Part shown: piece by piece, positions 33,424 to 43,085 of the stretch
Layout: the number at the start of each line of letters is the position of its first letter
Numbering within the stretch: position 1 is the stretch's first letter
NCBI RefSeq assembly: GCF_963665675.1
Contig: NZ_OY762426.1
Span: 2,046,001-2,110,000, forward strand
Direction: 5' to 3'
DNA from: an uncultured Methanolobus sp.
Lineage (GTDB): Archaea > Halobacteriota > Methanosarcinia > Methanosarcinales > Methanosarcinaceae
DNA length: 64,000 nt
Translations under genes and position numbers: made by a program
The notes under the pieces: generated by a model
Database searches by the model: none
What the model was told of the DNA's origin: nothing
What the model saw: only the letters and a program-made list of their open reading frames with translations

Positions 33424-33817
33424 AAATAACAATGATATTTCTATTGTAATGCATCCTATCGGCTTCATCAGTAATAGTATATATGACCCTGCTTCTGCAA
33501 GGGGGAAAAAAGATACTGTATCCCTGATCGTGCTTAAGAATGAATATTCAGAGGGTCTGGATAGCATCACTGACTTTGAAAAGATACAGGTATTTTTCCA
33601 TTTCCATCTTTCAGAAGGTTTTTCCATGATACAGAAGCGCAGGTATGATGGAAAAACGGCCGGTGTTTTTTCTTCAAGGAGTCCGAATAGGCCAAATGGA
33701 ATTGGTGTTACGGTGGTAGAGCTTCTTAAAGTGGATGGTAATATTCTCCATGTAAAAGGACTTGATGCAGTAAACGGGACTCCTGTCCTTGACATCAAAC
33801 CTTACATTTTAAAATGA
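33416..33817 (+). CDS. trmO: tRNA (N6-threonylcarbamoyladenosine37-N6)-methyltransferase TrmO (TsaA/YaeB)
   Basis: 133-residue SAM-dependent enzyme that methylates t6A37 to m6t6A in threonine tRNA. The TsaA fold signatures are HPIGFISN at the start, FHFHLSEG, the GVFSSRSPNRPNGIGVTVVE motif and GTPVLDIKPYI at the end. Shorter than bacterial TrmO, which has a C-terminal extension. Lies between the coupled upstream gene (8-bp overlap) and the nitrilase-family gene. Confidence 0.92.
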   Translation: MSENNNDISIVMHPIGFISNSIYDPASARGKKDTVSLIVLKNEYSEGLDSITDFEKIQVFFHFHLSEGFSMIQKRRYDGKTAGVFSSRSPNRPNGIGVTVVELLKVDGNILHVKGLDAVNGTPVLDIKPYILK

Positions 33818-33867
33818 GGTATATCCGAAAACATTTTTGTTTACTGGAAATGCAGAGGAGTTTTTTA

Positions 33868-34668
33868 ATGGATAATGAAAACAGCATCAAAGCAGCCTGT
33901 ATCCAGATGGGTATATCAGATTGCAATAAACGATCCAATGTTGATAAAGCATTATCCATGGCAAAAGAAGCGGTTTCTGACGGTGCGGAAATCCTGGTCT
34001 TTCCTGAGGTTTTCTCCACTGGTTTCTGTTATGACAATATGGAAATGTCAGGTGAAGATGAAAAAGGAGAGACTATCGGAGAAATGTGTGCTTTCTCAAA
34101 GAAACACAAATGTGTAATGATATTTTCCATTATTGAAAAACAGTCATCTTCTGCGGAACCAGAATATTACAATCTGGGTGTTTGTTTAGAAGACGGATAT
34201 GTTGCAGGTACTTATCGAAAGACACATCCCTTCAAGCGGGAGAAGCATTATTTCTCTGCAGGGGATTCTATTCACCCGATCAGACTTCCAAAAAGGGAAC
34301 TGACAATTGGTCTTCAGATTTGTTATGAAATACGTTTTCCTGAAATTTCCAGAAAACTTGCTTCAATGGGCTCTGATATTCTTGTAACGATAGCTGAGTT
34401 TCCAAGTCCCCGGTGTCATATATGGAGATCACTTACCATTGCAAGAGCAATTGAGAACCAGATTCCCCACATTGCATGTAACAGAGTAGGAAAGAGTCCT
34501 GATTCTTCATTCTTTGGAGGCTCTTTAATTGTGAGCCAGACGGGGGATGTAATGGAAGAAGCTGGTGATGATGAATCAATAATTTTTGGAAATATTGATC
34601 TTGAAAAAACGACTAAAATTAGAAATGAGATTCCTGTGTTTGATGATCGCAGGCCAGGATTGTATTAA
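33868..34668 (+). CDS. Carbon-nitrogen hydrolase (nitrilase superfamily)
   Basis: 266 residues from ATG 33868, chosen because GAGGAG lies 7 nt upstream; the frame extends back to 33814 inside trmO. The catalytic triad is E47 (FPEVFSTG), K118 (YRKTHPF) and C152 (LQICYEIRFPE). Cleaves an amide or nitrile C-N bond; substrate not determined, but the pattern resembles omega-amidase/amidase-like branches. Probably co-transcribed with trmO. Confidence 0.9.
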   Translation: MDNENSIKAACIQMGISDCNKRSNVDKALSMAKEAVSDGAEILVFPEVFSTGFCYDNMEMSGEDEKGETIGEMCAFSKKHKCVMIFSIIEKQSSSAEPEYYNLGVCLEDGYVAGTYRKTHPFKREKHYFSAGDSIHPIRLPKRELTIGLQICYEIRFPEISRKLASMGSDILVTIAEFPSPRCHIWRSLTIARAIENQIPHIACNRVGKSPDSSFFGGSLIVSQTGDVMEEAGDDESIIFGNIDLEKTTKIRNEIPVFDDRRPGLY

Positions 34669-34699
34669 AAAGATGTTTCAAGTGTTTGTGTCCGTGTTT

Positions 34700-36388
34700 T
34701 CATATCTTCGTCTTTTGCAATGTTACTTTGAATGTCGTCCCTTCCCTGTCAGTTCTGTCAAGGACTTCAACTGACCCTTCATGAAGGTCAACTATGCGCT
34801 TAACGATTGCAAGGCCAAGACCGGTGCCTTTTATGTTCACCTTGTGTGCCCTTTTAAAGCGGTCAAAAACAAATGGTTTTTCTTCATCGGGAATTCCTTC
34901 TCCTTCATCAGAGATCATTATCTCCCATGTGTCATCAACATCGTTGACAAGTATGTCGATATTAGTCCCTGACGAACTGTATTTAATAGCATTGCTGACC
35001 AGGTTGGAAAATACATCTTCTATTGTTGTATTCACATCTGCAGGGTAGTTGCCGGAGGGTTTGAAAGTGATTGTCATTTCCTTCTCTTCAAGCTTTGGCA
35101 TGAGGTGGTCTATTACTTCTTCCAGTATTTCCCTGAGGTCAAGATTCTCAAAGGTCATATCATCCATGGTCTCAAGCTTTGCGAGATGTGCGGCATTCTC
35201 TATAAGGTCGATAAGTTTTTTGTTGTTCCTTTCGATGGCTTCCATTGCTTCTTTTTTTCCGGGCTCATCTTCCACTTCGATAAGGAATTCCACATACCCT
35301 TTAATCACAGTTGCAGGGTTAATGAGGTCATGCCGGAGTATATCTGTAAAAAGGTCCTTCAATTCGTTTGAGTTCTTCAGGTCAAGAGAGTACTGCTTCA
35401 GTTTTTCCTCAGCAATCTTCCTTTCTCTTATCTCTATCTCAAGTTCCCTGTTCTTTGAATTCAGTTCATAGGTTTTCTCCTCAACCCTGTTTCTGAGAGT
35501 AAGACTCAATATTACAAATATCAGAAGAAGTCCGCCACCCAGGCCAACAGAGAACTTCAGCCATGAGGGACTTTCCCATGTGGTAAGATCTTCGCTCTCA
35601 TCACCTGTTGTTTCCGAGAGGTAGTGTATGTTACCGTCTTCAAGAACCATCTGGCGTATGTCCTGGTCGATTATCTGACTGACAGCCGGGTCGGTATTTT
35701 CAGATACTGCAAAGACCATATCTGTCGGGGAGATCACAAAGGGGATATTTTCCAGATTAAATTGTTCTTCGTATAGTTCTCCGGATGACCTTGCTATTAT
35801 TCCGGCATCAACTTCACGCCTCTCCACAAGTTCAAATATCTGCAGATAACTTTCAGCTTCAATAAATACATAACTGGTATTCCCATTTCCCGGACTTGCA
35901 TTAAAGTTTTCATAGAATATGTCATCCACATGCGCTATCCATTTCCCGTTAAGATCGTTCATGGAATTGATTCCGGAACCTTTGTATGTGTAAACAATTC
36001 CCCAATCTGTGTAAGGAGCTTCAGATGTCAAAATATAGTGTTGCCCTATTTCAGGGCTATAAGGAACAGCAGGGAGGATGTCTATACTGCCGTTATCGAG
36101 CCTTTCATAGTTCTGTTCGAGTGTTCCTGGAATATATTCAAGCTTCCAGCCTTCTTTTAAAGCTATACTTTTCAGTATCTCTGCATAAAGCCCGATGATT
36201 GTTCCGTTCTGATCCTGTGAGATGAGTGGCTCATTCGGATGGACTCCGACTTTGAGCTCCATTGTGGAATTGGCACCTGCACAGGGAACCAGCAGGAAAC
36301 TGAGTGCTATGAAAACAAGGAATATTCTGGCTGCAAGCCTGACTTTAACTTTGTTGCTTTCATCCGGAGTCAGATTTCTGTCGTTCAT
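34700..36388 (-). CDS. Sensor histidine kinase with periplasmic solute-binding domain
   Basis: 562 residues. Signal/anchor helix at 19-38, an outside SBP_bac_3-like ligand domain (about 44-265: LKVGVHPNEPLI, DNGSIDILPAVPYSPE), a membrane helix at 278-298, a coiled coil (300-345), HisKA with H353 in LRHDLINPATV, and an HATPase domain (SNAIKYSSSG, DEGEGIPDEE, GTGLGLAIVKR). The binding domain is of the amino-acid type, so a small polar molecule is the likely signal. No response regulator is adjacent. Confidence 0.94.
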   Translation of the reverse strand: MNDRNLTPDESNKVKVRLAARIFLVFIALSFLLVPCAGANSTMELKVGVHPNEPLISQDQNGTIIGLYAEILKSIALKEGWKLEYIPGTLEQNYERLDNGSIDILPAVPYSPEIGQHYILTSEAPYTDWGIVYTYKGSGINSMNDLNGKWIAHVDDIFYENFNASPGNGNTSYVFIEAESYLQIFELVERREVDAGIIARSSGELYEEQFNLENIPFVISPTDMVFAVSENTDPAVSQIIDQDIRQMVLEDGNIHYLSETTGDESEDLTTWESPSWLKFSVGLGGGLLLIFVILSLTLRNRVEEKTYELNSKNRELEIEIRERKIAEEKLKQYSLDLKNSNELKDLFTDILRHDLINPATVIKGYVEFLIEVEDEPGKKEAMEAIERNNKKLIDLIENAAHLAKLETMDDMTFENLDLREILEEVIDHLMPKLEEKEMTITFKPSGNYPADVNTTIEDVFSNLVSNAIKYSSSGTNIDILVNDVDDTWEIMISDEGEGIPDEEKPFVFDRFKRAHKVNIKGTGLGLAIVKRIVDLHEGSVEVLDRTDREGTTFKVTLQKTKI

Positions 36389-36480
36389 TTGATGCTCAAC
36401 AATTAATCATATTTTATTGGCTTCAAATTTATATTTATCGTATATTTTAACACAACAATGACAAAAAAAGAAAATGAGAA

Positions 36481-36503
36481 AAAACACCGGTTGAAAAACC
36501 AGC
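36481..36503 (-). terminator. Terminator of leuS
   Basis: On the reverse strand CTGGTT and AACCGG (one mismatch) form a short hairpin, followed by TGTTTTTTCTC and a further run of seven T. Confidence 0.5.
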
Positions 36504-36506
36504 ATT

Positions 36507-39395
36507 TTATTCAAGATAAATTGCAGGTCTGAGTGGTGCTGCGAACCTGGACTTTTTCTCCGGATCGTATTCCGGTTCATCGGCACTGTATACATTTATC
36601 GTACAACCTATTTCATTTGCAAGACAGCCAATATTCTCTTTGAGTATTGTCATCTCATCAAGGGTCATTCCAAGCAGCATCTCAAATCTTTCTGTTTTCA
36701 TGCTTGATATATCAGGCACAAGTTGCTTGATGTATTTTGGTATTTCCTTGCCGTGCTTGCGGTTATCCGGATCTGCCATCAGTGTTTTGATAAGCATTCC
36801 AGGGTCGAGGTTATCTTCATTCTTCATCTCAAGAGCCATCTTGAAAGCTTTGATCTTCCACTCAGGTGCGGTATAAAGAGCTACCATCTTTGGTGTCATT
36901 TTTGTGACCTTGATGATCTCTTCAATATCTGAAAGTGTGCTGCACATGAGTTCCTCGGCAAGTTCTGCATCGTTGTCAACGAACCTTGGGCAGAATATTG
37001 GATATGCTGCCTGGGATACAAAGTCCCCGTCACCATGGCCCATCGCGGTCCACAGTTCTTCACAGATGTGTGGTGTGAACGGGGCCATAAGGCGTACCCA
37101 TACGTCCAGTACGTCGTAAAGCAGTGCGCTTCCACCTCTTCTCTGGTACCATTTAACATCGTTGTAGAGCAGGAAGAATGCATTCTGGAGTGCGCTTCTT
37201 GTCCTAATGGACGTCATGTCGTTGTTAGTTTCCCTGACACACTGCTGCAGTCTGCTGAGCATCCAGCGGTCGATAAGTTTCAGATCACCGTCAATTCCTG
37301 AGCTTGCACCTGAATCAATGATCTCCGTTGCAAGTTTGTAGAACCTTTCAACCTGTTTCTTTGCGCTTTCAACACCTACGTTTTTCCAGTCAGCATCCTG
37401 TGTCTGCTCGGCACTTGAAAGGATATACATACGGGAGATATCTGCACCATAGTTACCCACAGCTTCCATAAGGGTAAGTATTGGTCCCTTGGACTTGCTC
37501 ATTTTCTCCCCTTCAAGGGATACGAATCCATTGACTGCAAGGCTGCGTGGCCATTTATCCTCTTCAAATATAGCAACGTGGTGGAAGAGGAAGAATAACA
37601 GGTGGTTTGGTACAAGGTCTTTACCTGATGATCTCAGGTCAACCGGATACCAGTATTCAAAGTCAGACTTGATGTTTGCAATGAGGTTCACTGAAAGTCC
37701 TGTATCTTTAGCTACCTGCTGGACCGTACCTTTTCCAAGCAGTACATAATCAAAGAGTGAAGGCTTCAGCTGGCTTACATTAACTCCCTGTGAAAAGAAC
37801 TTATTAGTTATGTAATATGACATGTAGATGGTAGAATCACCAAGGGATTCGATAAGCCAGTTTGTGTCAAATGGAAGTCTTGTTCCAAGGCCTTTCTTCC
37901 TGGCACATGCCTTATCCTTAAGCCAGTCTACCTTGTTGTTGAACTCAACCCTGATCTCCTCAGGGATGATATCCATCTTCTCAATGCATTTGTAGACCTT
38001 TGCCTTCCACTGCGGGTCAGAATAATTGAGGAACCACTGTCCTTTTACCATGTTTACGACACATTTAGTTCCACAGCGACATACAACAGGTTCGCTGAAT
38101 TCATAGAATACCTCTCCGATGCCTTCATCAAGCAGGTCACGTGTGAGTATGTCCTTAATCTTGGAGACAGCAACACCTGCATATTTGCCTGTGTTCTCTT
38201 TAAGGATGCCGCCATGGAATTCGCGGCGGTAAACCATCTTAGTTGCTTCCTCGGCCTTTTTGTCGTTCTGGTCTTTAACGCCAAGCTGTTCCACAGCTTC
38301 AACTGCCGGATATTCCCCGAATTCCTTAGCCTTGATCAGCGATATCAGTTTTATTTCTTTCAGGTCTTCTGTAATTCCATATTCTGAAAGATCTTTGTCA
38401 TAGAGGTCCTTGAGTGCCAGATAGTCGTATGGCGCGTGTGCAGGCACACTCATGACAATACCACTGCCGTTTCCGGGTTTGACAAAAGATGCCGGAAGTG
38501 TGATTATTTCATTTCCTGAAAGTGGATTTTTAACTTTAATTCCCACAAGCTCTTTTCCAGGGATGTTTTCTATGAACTCGACTTCCCTGTCTGTGAAAGT
38601 AAGTTTCCTGTGAGCTTCCTGACTGACTATCCATATTTCCTCGTTTCCATCTTTGGTAACTCTGATCTTTGCATGCTCTATTTCAGGATTGATCCATAGA
38701 TTTGTAACACCGAAAATGGTTTCAGGTCTGAGGGTAGCACATGGAAGTACCATGCCGTCATAAGTGAATTTAACAAGTGTAAAATCAACGATTGTGGCTT
38801 CTTCACCATGGAGGATATCGTGATCTTCCACCGGGTTGTTGTCGTTTGGACACCATTTTACAGGGTGTGCTCCTTTGACTATAAGACCTTTGTCATGGAG
38901 AAGATTGAACTGCCATTCAATGAATTTCTTATATGATTCATCGGTTGTTGTGAACTTGCGTCTCCAGTCAATAGAGTAACCAATTGCACGCATTGCTTTT
39001 TCAGCTTCCACACTGAAGTAGTCCACTATGCTTTCAGGTGTTGTAAGCGTTACAAGGATGTTCTCAGGGATGCCATGAAGACGTGAGTAAACATCCATTG
39101 TCTGGGGGTCCTTGTTTGCAATTTGTTCTGCAAGTCCTACAATAGGCGTTCCGGTAACGTGGAATCCCATCGGGTAAAGCACATTGTAACCAAGCATTCT
39201 CTTGTGCCTGGCAATGACATCTCCTATTGTAAATGTTCTTGTGTGCCCGGCGTGTAAATTGCCGTTTAAGTATGGATAAGGAATTGTTATGAAGAATTTT
39301 TCCCTTTCATCAGGCTCTGGTTCGAATATCCTGCTTTCATTCCAACGGCTTTGCCATTTGTTTTCTATTCCATGTGGATCATAATCCTGTTCCAT
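36507..39395 (-). CDS. leuS: Leucyl-tRNA synthetase
   Basis: Archaeal-type class I LeuRS, 962 residues, normal length. HIGH motif is HAGH at residues 48-51 (LNGNLHAGHTRTF), the KMSKS loop is EGEKMSKSKGPI, and the large CP1 editing domain lies between (TLRPETIFGVTNLWINP). ATG 39395 has GAGAGGTG upstream; the GTG three codons earlier overlaps that ribosome site. Single gene. Confidence 0.97.
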   Translation of the reverse strand: MEQDYDPHGIENKWQSRWNESRIFEPEPDEREKFFITIPYPYLNGNLHAGHTRTFTIGDVIARHKRMLGYNVLYPMGFHVTGTPIVGLAEQIANKDPQTMDVYSRLHGIPENILVTLTTPESIVDYFSVEAEKAMRAIGYSIDWRRKFTTTDESYKKFIEWQFNLLHDKGLIVKGAHPVKWCPNDNNPVEDHDILHGEEATIVDFTLVKFTYDGMVLPCATLRPETIFGVTNLWINPEIEHAKIRVTKDGNEEIWIVSQEAHRKLTFTDREVEFIENIPGKELVGIKVKNPLSGNEIITLPASFVKPGNGSGIVMSVPAHAPYDYLALKDLYDKDLSEYGITEDLKEIKLISLIKAKEFGEYPAVEAVEQLGVKDQNDKKAEEATKMVYRREFHGGILKENTGKYAGVAVSKIKDILTRDLLDEGIGEVFYEFSEPVVCRCGTKCVVNMVKGQWFLNYSDPQWKAKVYKCIEKMDIIPEEIRVEFNNKVDWLKDKACARKKGLGTRLPFDTNWLIESLGDSTIYMSYYITNKFFSQGVNVSQLKPSLFDYVLLGKGTVQQVAKDTGLSVNLIANIKSDFEYWYPVDLRSSGKDLVPNHLLFFLFHHVAIFEEDKWPRSLAVNGFVSLEGEKMSKSKGPILTLMEAVGNYGADISRMYILSSAEQTQDADWKNVGVESAKKQVERFYKLATEIIDSGASSGIDGDLKLIDRWMLSRLQQCVRETNNDMTSIRTRSALQNAFFLLYNDVKWYQRRGGSALLYDVLDVWVRLMAPFTPHICEELWTAMGHGDGDFVSQAAYPIFCPRFVDNDAELAEELMCSTLSDIEEIIKVTKMTPKMVALYTAPEWKIKAFKMALEMKNEDNLDPGMLIKTLMADPDNRKHGKEIPKYIKQLVPDISSMKTERFEMLLGMTLDEMTILKENIGCLANEIGCTINVYSADEPEYDPEKKSRFAAPLRPAIYLE

Positions 39396-39456
39396 TGTCA
39401 GCACCTCTCACACCGGGTGTAATTAACCGCAAGAGTTTGTATAGTAACTTAAATAA

Positions 39457-39582
39457 GGTCAAATATTAACTTTCTGTATTCATCCTGAGGAAGCTTTCAC
39501 TCATGAAGCATCCATTGATCCTAATGAATATGAAGCACTTAGATGCCGGATGAAAACTCCACCAATCGTTTATTTCCAATAG
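39457..39582 (+). pseudogene. Coding-like fragment without a start codon
   Basis: A frame open from 39457 to the TAG at 39580-39582 reads like protein (HPEEAFTHEASIDPNEYEAL then RCRMKTPPIVYFQ) with normal codon choice but no ATG, GTG or TTG start upstream. It may be the tail of a lost gene. The rest of 39396-39710 shows only the leuS promoter and AT-rich sequence. Family not recognised. Confidence 0.3.
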
Positions 39583-39710
39583 TGTTTGATGTGGTAATAA
39601 ATAACAACCTACATAAAACACACGGAAACGGCAAAGTATTGTTCCGTAATGTTTGCTTCTGAAGCCTGCCTTTATTCATGTAAAAAGATAACTGGGCAAT
39701 TACCAATTAG

Positions 39711-39866
39711 TTACCATTTTTTCGTCATTATTTCCCCGCAAAAGGGACATCTGAACTCTCCTTCACCGCAGCTGTGGCAGGGATTGAGAATTTCCATGCT
39801 ATAGCCGCAATTAAGGCAACGATAACGCCGTCTGACAACAGATGTATTTTCACAATATTCGTTCAT
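39711..39866 (-). CDS. Zinc-ribbon microprotein
   Basis: 51 residues, below common gene-calling limits. ATG at 39866 with GATGGAG 3 nt upstream. It reads MNEYCENTSVVRRRYRCLNC and continues with CHSC and CPFC, so CxxC pairs sit at residues 17-20, 30-33 and 40-43, plus C5; the first half is arginine-rich. Such small multi-CxxC proteins usually bind zinc and often nucleic acid or a partner protein. Divergent from cgi121. Confidence 0.7.
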   Translation of the reverse strand: MNEYCENTSVVRRRYRCLNCGYSMEILNPCHSCGEGEFRCPFCGEIMTKKW

Positions 39867-40003
39867 GACTCCATCTCCATATAATTATCTGTGCCAACAT
39901 ATGATAAAGTTAACCAGTTACACAAAACGGTTTGCTTATGAGTAATATATCTTTATAGTTCTGACCGTTACGCTTATTCTCGGTTAGCCGTGTATTCAAT
40001 AAT

Positions 40004-40513
40004 ATGGAATTCAAGATGATTGGTGGTTCTGCATCTATCAAAAATGTACCCGCTTTTCTGAAAGAGCTGGCATCTATCTCTTCTTTACATAATACTGTTG
40101 TGCAGGCAATGGATGCAGACAAAATCGCAGGTGAAAAACACATTGCTTTTGCTGTTGAAAAAGCCCTGAGGGCGGTGAAGAACGGATCTAATGTGGCCCG
40201 GGATACCGGCGTGGAGATCATGAGGTATGCATCGGGAAAAAGACAGATAGAAGAAGCATTTTCCATGGGAGTTCGTGAAGGAAATATGAATGTGGTTTTT
40301 GTGGTTCTGGGTGAACCTGACAATGTTGACCTTACATTGCAGGATCTGATGGAAATTGTGAACGAGAATCCCGTGATCAATTATTCTGAAAGCAAAAATG
40401 AAACCCTTGCCAGCCAGTTCTCCATAACAGAACAGGAAATTGAGGCAGTGGGAAAAGACTGTATTCCTTTACTGGTTCTGGAAAGAGTTGCGCTTGTTGA
40501 CATATTAAAATAG
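40004..40513 (+). CDS. cgi121: KEOPS complex subunit Cgi121
   Basis: Regulatory tRNA-binding subunit of KEOPS, which makes t6A37. 169 residues. Family signatures: HIAFAVEKALRAVKNGSNVA, then VEIMRYASGKRQIEEAF and GVREGNMNVVFVV. TATA-like TAATATATC near 39940 predicts a leader of about 35 nt. Followed by glpX after 76 bp. Confidence 0.92.
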   Translation: MEFKMIGGSASIKNVPAFLKELASISSLHNTVVQAMDADKIAGEKHIAFAVEKALRAVKNGSNVARDTGVEIMRYASGKRQIEEAFSMGVREGNMNVVFVVLGEPDNVDLTLQDLMEIVNENPVINYSESKNETLASQFSITEQEIEAVGKDCIPLLVLERVALVDILK

Positions 40514-40589
40514 GGTTTGTAAGTCTGATACTCAAAGCCTTCGCAACTCTAATATAGTAAACATTAATACATGTGCTACATAATCATTC

Positions 40590-41711
40590 ATGAAAGAAAC
40601 CGATAAGGAAAAGATAACTATGCCTCATCCGAAAACCGCAGAAGCTTTAATCAAATGTGCAGGACCAATAGAATGTTCCCTTTTGCCCAGACTTTTACAC
40701 GTCACCGAAGCAGCAGCAATTGCAGCTTCTTACCAGATGGGCCGTGGTGATAAAAACTACGCTGACCAGGTTTCAGTTGAATCCATGCGCAGAATGCTGA
40801 ACTGTCTTGATATGAAAGGTATCATCAAGATCGGTGAAGGAGAGCGCGATGAAGCACCTATGCTTTTCATTGGTGAAGAAGTCGGTACAGGCGAAGGCGA
40901 CCTTGAAGTTGATATAGCAGTCGATCCACTTGAGGGAACAAACCTCGCTGCCGATGGTATTCCTGGCGCAATATCAGTAATGGCCATGGCAGAGAGAGAT
41001 GGACTTTTCCACGGACCTGATATCTATATGGATAAGATCGTTGTCGGTCCGGAGGTTGTCAAGTATGAAAATGCTCATCCTGGTGAAAAAATAGATCTGG
41101 ATGCACCCGTTATCCAGAACCTTGAGGTCGTTGCAAAGGCTTTTAACAGGAGTATTGATGAGCTTGTTGTGGTTATTCTTGACAGGGAAAGACACAAGGA
41201 CAAAATTAAAGAGATCAGGGGGACTGGCGCCAGGGTAAATCTCATCAGTGATGGTGACCTGATGCCTGGAATTGCAACTGCCATCCGTGGCTCCGGAATT
41301 CACATGGTTCTTGGTTCAGGTGGCTCAGGTGAAGCAGTTCTTACCGCTGCAGCCATGAAGATCCTTGGTGGTAAGATGCTTGCAAGGCTTGTTCTTCCAA
41401 CTGTTGCAAATGGCGGCACACCTGAAGAAATAGAAGAGGAAAAGGCTGAAAAGATGCCAAGACTTGAAACCATGGGTATCACCGAGGACAATATCAACGA
41501 TGTCATGGGCATTGACAAACTTGCTCCCGGTGAGGATATTATTTTCTCTGCAACCGGAGTCACTCCCGGAATCCTGCTGAAGGGCGTAAGTCTGTTCGGT
41601 GAAGGAGATGCCAGAGTTCACAGTATTACAATGGGTAGTTCCGGTGTTGTAAAGTTCACTGACACCATCTATATCCATGACAAGGAGAAGAACCCTCTCA
41701 GAATGGCCTGA
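40590..41711 (+). CDS. glpX: Class II fructose-1,6-bisphosphatase GlpX
   Basis: 373 residues, Mg/Mn-dependent. Signatures: IKIGEGERDEAPM (metal), AVDPLEGTNLAADGIPGAIS (the DPLEGT active site), DRERHKDKI and GSGGSGEAVLTAAAMK. ATG 40590 is used; an ATG at 40620 (MPHPKTAEAL) is an alternative. The presence of GlpX is worth noting since many archaea rely on the bifunctional FBP aldolase/phosphatase instead. The methylthiotransferase gene follows 19 bp after the stop. Confidence 0.95.
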   Translation: MKETDKEKITMPHPKTAEALIKCAGPIECSLLPRLLHVTEAAAIAASYQMGRGDKNYADQVSVESMRRMLNCLDMKGIIKIGEGERDEAPMLFIGEEVGTGEGDLEVDIAVDPLEGTNLAADGIPGAISVMAMAERDGLFHGPDIYMDKIVVGPEVVKYENAHPGEKIDLDAPVIQNLEVVAKAFNRSIDELVVVILDRERHKDKIKEIRGTGARVNLISDGDLMPGIATAIRGSGIHMVLGSGGSGEAVLTAAAMKILGGKMLARLVLPTVANGGTPEEIEEEKAEKMPRLETMGITEDNINDVMGIDKLAPGEDIIFSATGVTPGILLKGVSLFGEGDARVHSITMGSSGVVKFTDTIYIHDKEKNPLRMA

Positions 41712-41730
41712 TCGGGGTTATTATCTTAAA

Positions 41731-43023
41731 ATGAAAGTACATATTTCTACATACGGCTGCTCTGCCAGTCAGGCATCAGCCGAAATTATGAAGGCGAGCG
41801 TCAGGGACGGAGGACATGAACTTGTCCCTGAGAACAATGCCGAAGTTGTTGTTATTAACACCTGTACTGTGAAGTACAGCACCGAGCAGAAAATTCTCCA
41901 TAAGATTTGGGAATTTGGTGATAAAGGAATATCTGTTGTTGTCACGGGCTGCATGCCTGAAGTGCAGCTAGAAGACATAATGCACCAGAACCCTGACGCT
42001 CATGTTCTGGGTGTGAACTCAATATCCCGATTAGGCCAGGTTCTCGATTCTCTTTCGCGCAATGAACTGACAGGTGGTAGTGTAAAACTCTTCCTGGGGG
42101 AACCGGAGGGATTCCAGAGTGTTCCAAGAATTCGCTATAATTCCAATATACATATCTGCCAATTATCCCAGGGATGTAACTATGCATGTGCTTATTGTAT
42201 TGTGACCATTGCGCGCGGAAAACTATCTTCCTTTGAACCGGAGGACATTGTTGAGGATATCCAGAAAGCGGTTGATGAAGGTTGTCGTGAGATATGGCTG
42301 ACTTCTCAGGACAATGGACAATACGGAACTGATAAAGATGTCTTACTTCCACAGTTGCTGAAAATGATATGCAGGATTCCCGGTAATTACAGGATACGTG
42401 TGGGAATGATGAATCCGTTCTCAGTAATTCCTATTCTTGATGACCTGCTTGATGCATTTGAGGATGAGAGAATATACAAGTTCCTTCACCTCCCAATCCA
42501 GTCTGCTTCAGATGATGTCCTGAAGAATATGAACAGGTATCACTCTATTTCAGAGGCTAACACAATCATCGGGACATTCAGGGAACGCTTCTCTGACATG
42601 ACTATTTTTACGGATATTATAGCAGGCTATCCTGGTGAAACCGATGAGGATTTTGAAAAGACAGTTGAATGGGTAAAGGAATGGAAGCCGGAAAAGGTGA
42701 ATATCTCCCGTTTTACTCCCCGTCCTCATACAAAGGCGTGGGACATGCGTAAAATAGATTCCCGCATCATTGTGAACAGGTCTAATGAGCTTCATGAGGT
42801 GTGCGAGGCTGTGAAGCTTGCTACCCGTGAAGGGATGACTGGAAAGGAAGTGGAAGTTTTCCTGTCAAAACCTGCAAAACAAAAAGGCATGATGGCACGG
42901 ACTTTATCGTACAAACCGGTTGTTATTCCGGAGTGTGACTTACGTCCCGGAATTACATGTCGTGTGCTTATCTATGATGCGACACCCGGTTATTTTCTGG
43001 GTCGAATCGTTGCTGAGAAATGA
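41731..43023 (+). CDS. tRNA t6A37 methylthiotransferase (archaeal MtaB/CDKAL1 type)
   Basis: Radical-SAM enzyme that adds a methylthio group to t6A37. 430 residues from ATG 41731 (the frame opens inside glpX at 41677). UPF0004 domain with C10 (STYGCSASQ), NTCTVK and GCMPE; radical-SAM motif CNYACAYC; C-terminal TRAM-like domain (GKEVEVFLSK onwards, YFLGRIV). Length and motifs fit the archaeal e-MtaB branch. Its substrate is the product of KEOPS, one of whose subunits is encoded two genes upstream. Confidence 0.93.
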   Translation: MKVHISTYGCSASQASAEIMKASVRDGGHELVPENNAEVVVINTCTVKYSTEQKILHKIWEFGDKGISVVVTGCMPEVQLEDIMHQNPDAHVLGVNSISRLGQVLDSLSRNELTGGSVKLFLGEPEGFQSVPRIRYNSNIHICQLSQGCNYACAYCIVTIARGKLSSFEPEDIVEDIQKAVDEGCREIWLTSQDNGQYGTDKDVLLPQLLKMICRIPGNYRIRVGMMNPFSVIPILDDLLDAFEDERIYKFLHLPIQSASDDVLKNMNRYHSISEANTIIGTFRERFSDMTIFTDIIAGYPGETDEDFEKTVEWVKEWKPEKVNISRFTPRPHTKAWDMRKIDSRIIVNRSNELHEVCEAVKLATREGMTGKEVEVFLSKPAKQKGMMARTLSYKPVVIPECDLRPGITCRVLIYDATPGYFLGRIVAEK

Positions 43024-43085
43024 TATTTTCGTGCTAACTATAGCAACAACCCCTGGCAACAGGTTTTGGATTTCATCAAGAAGAT

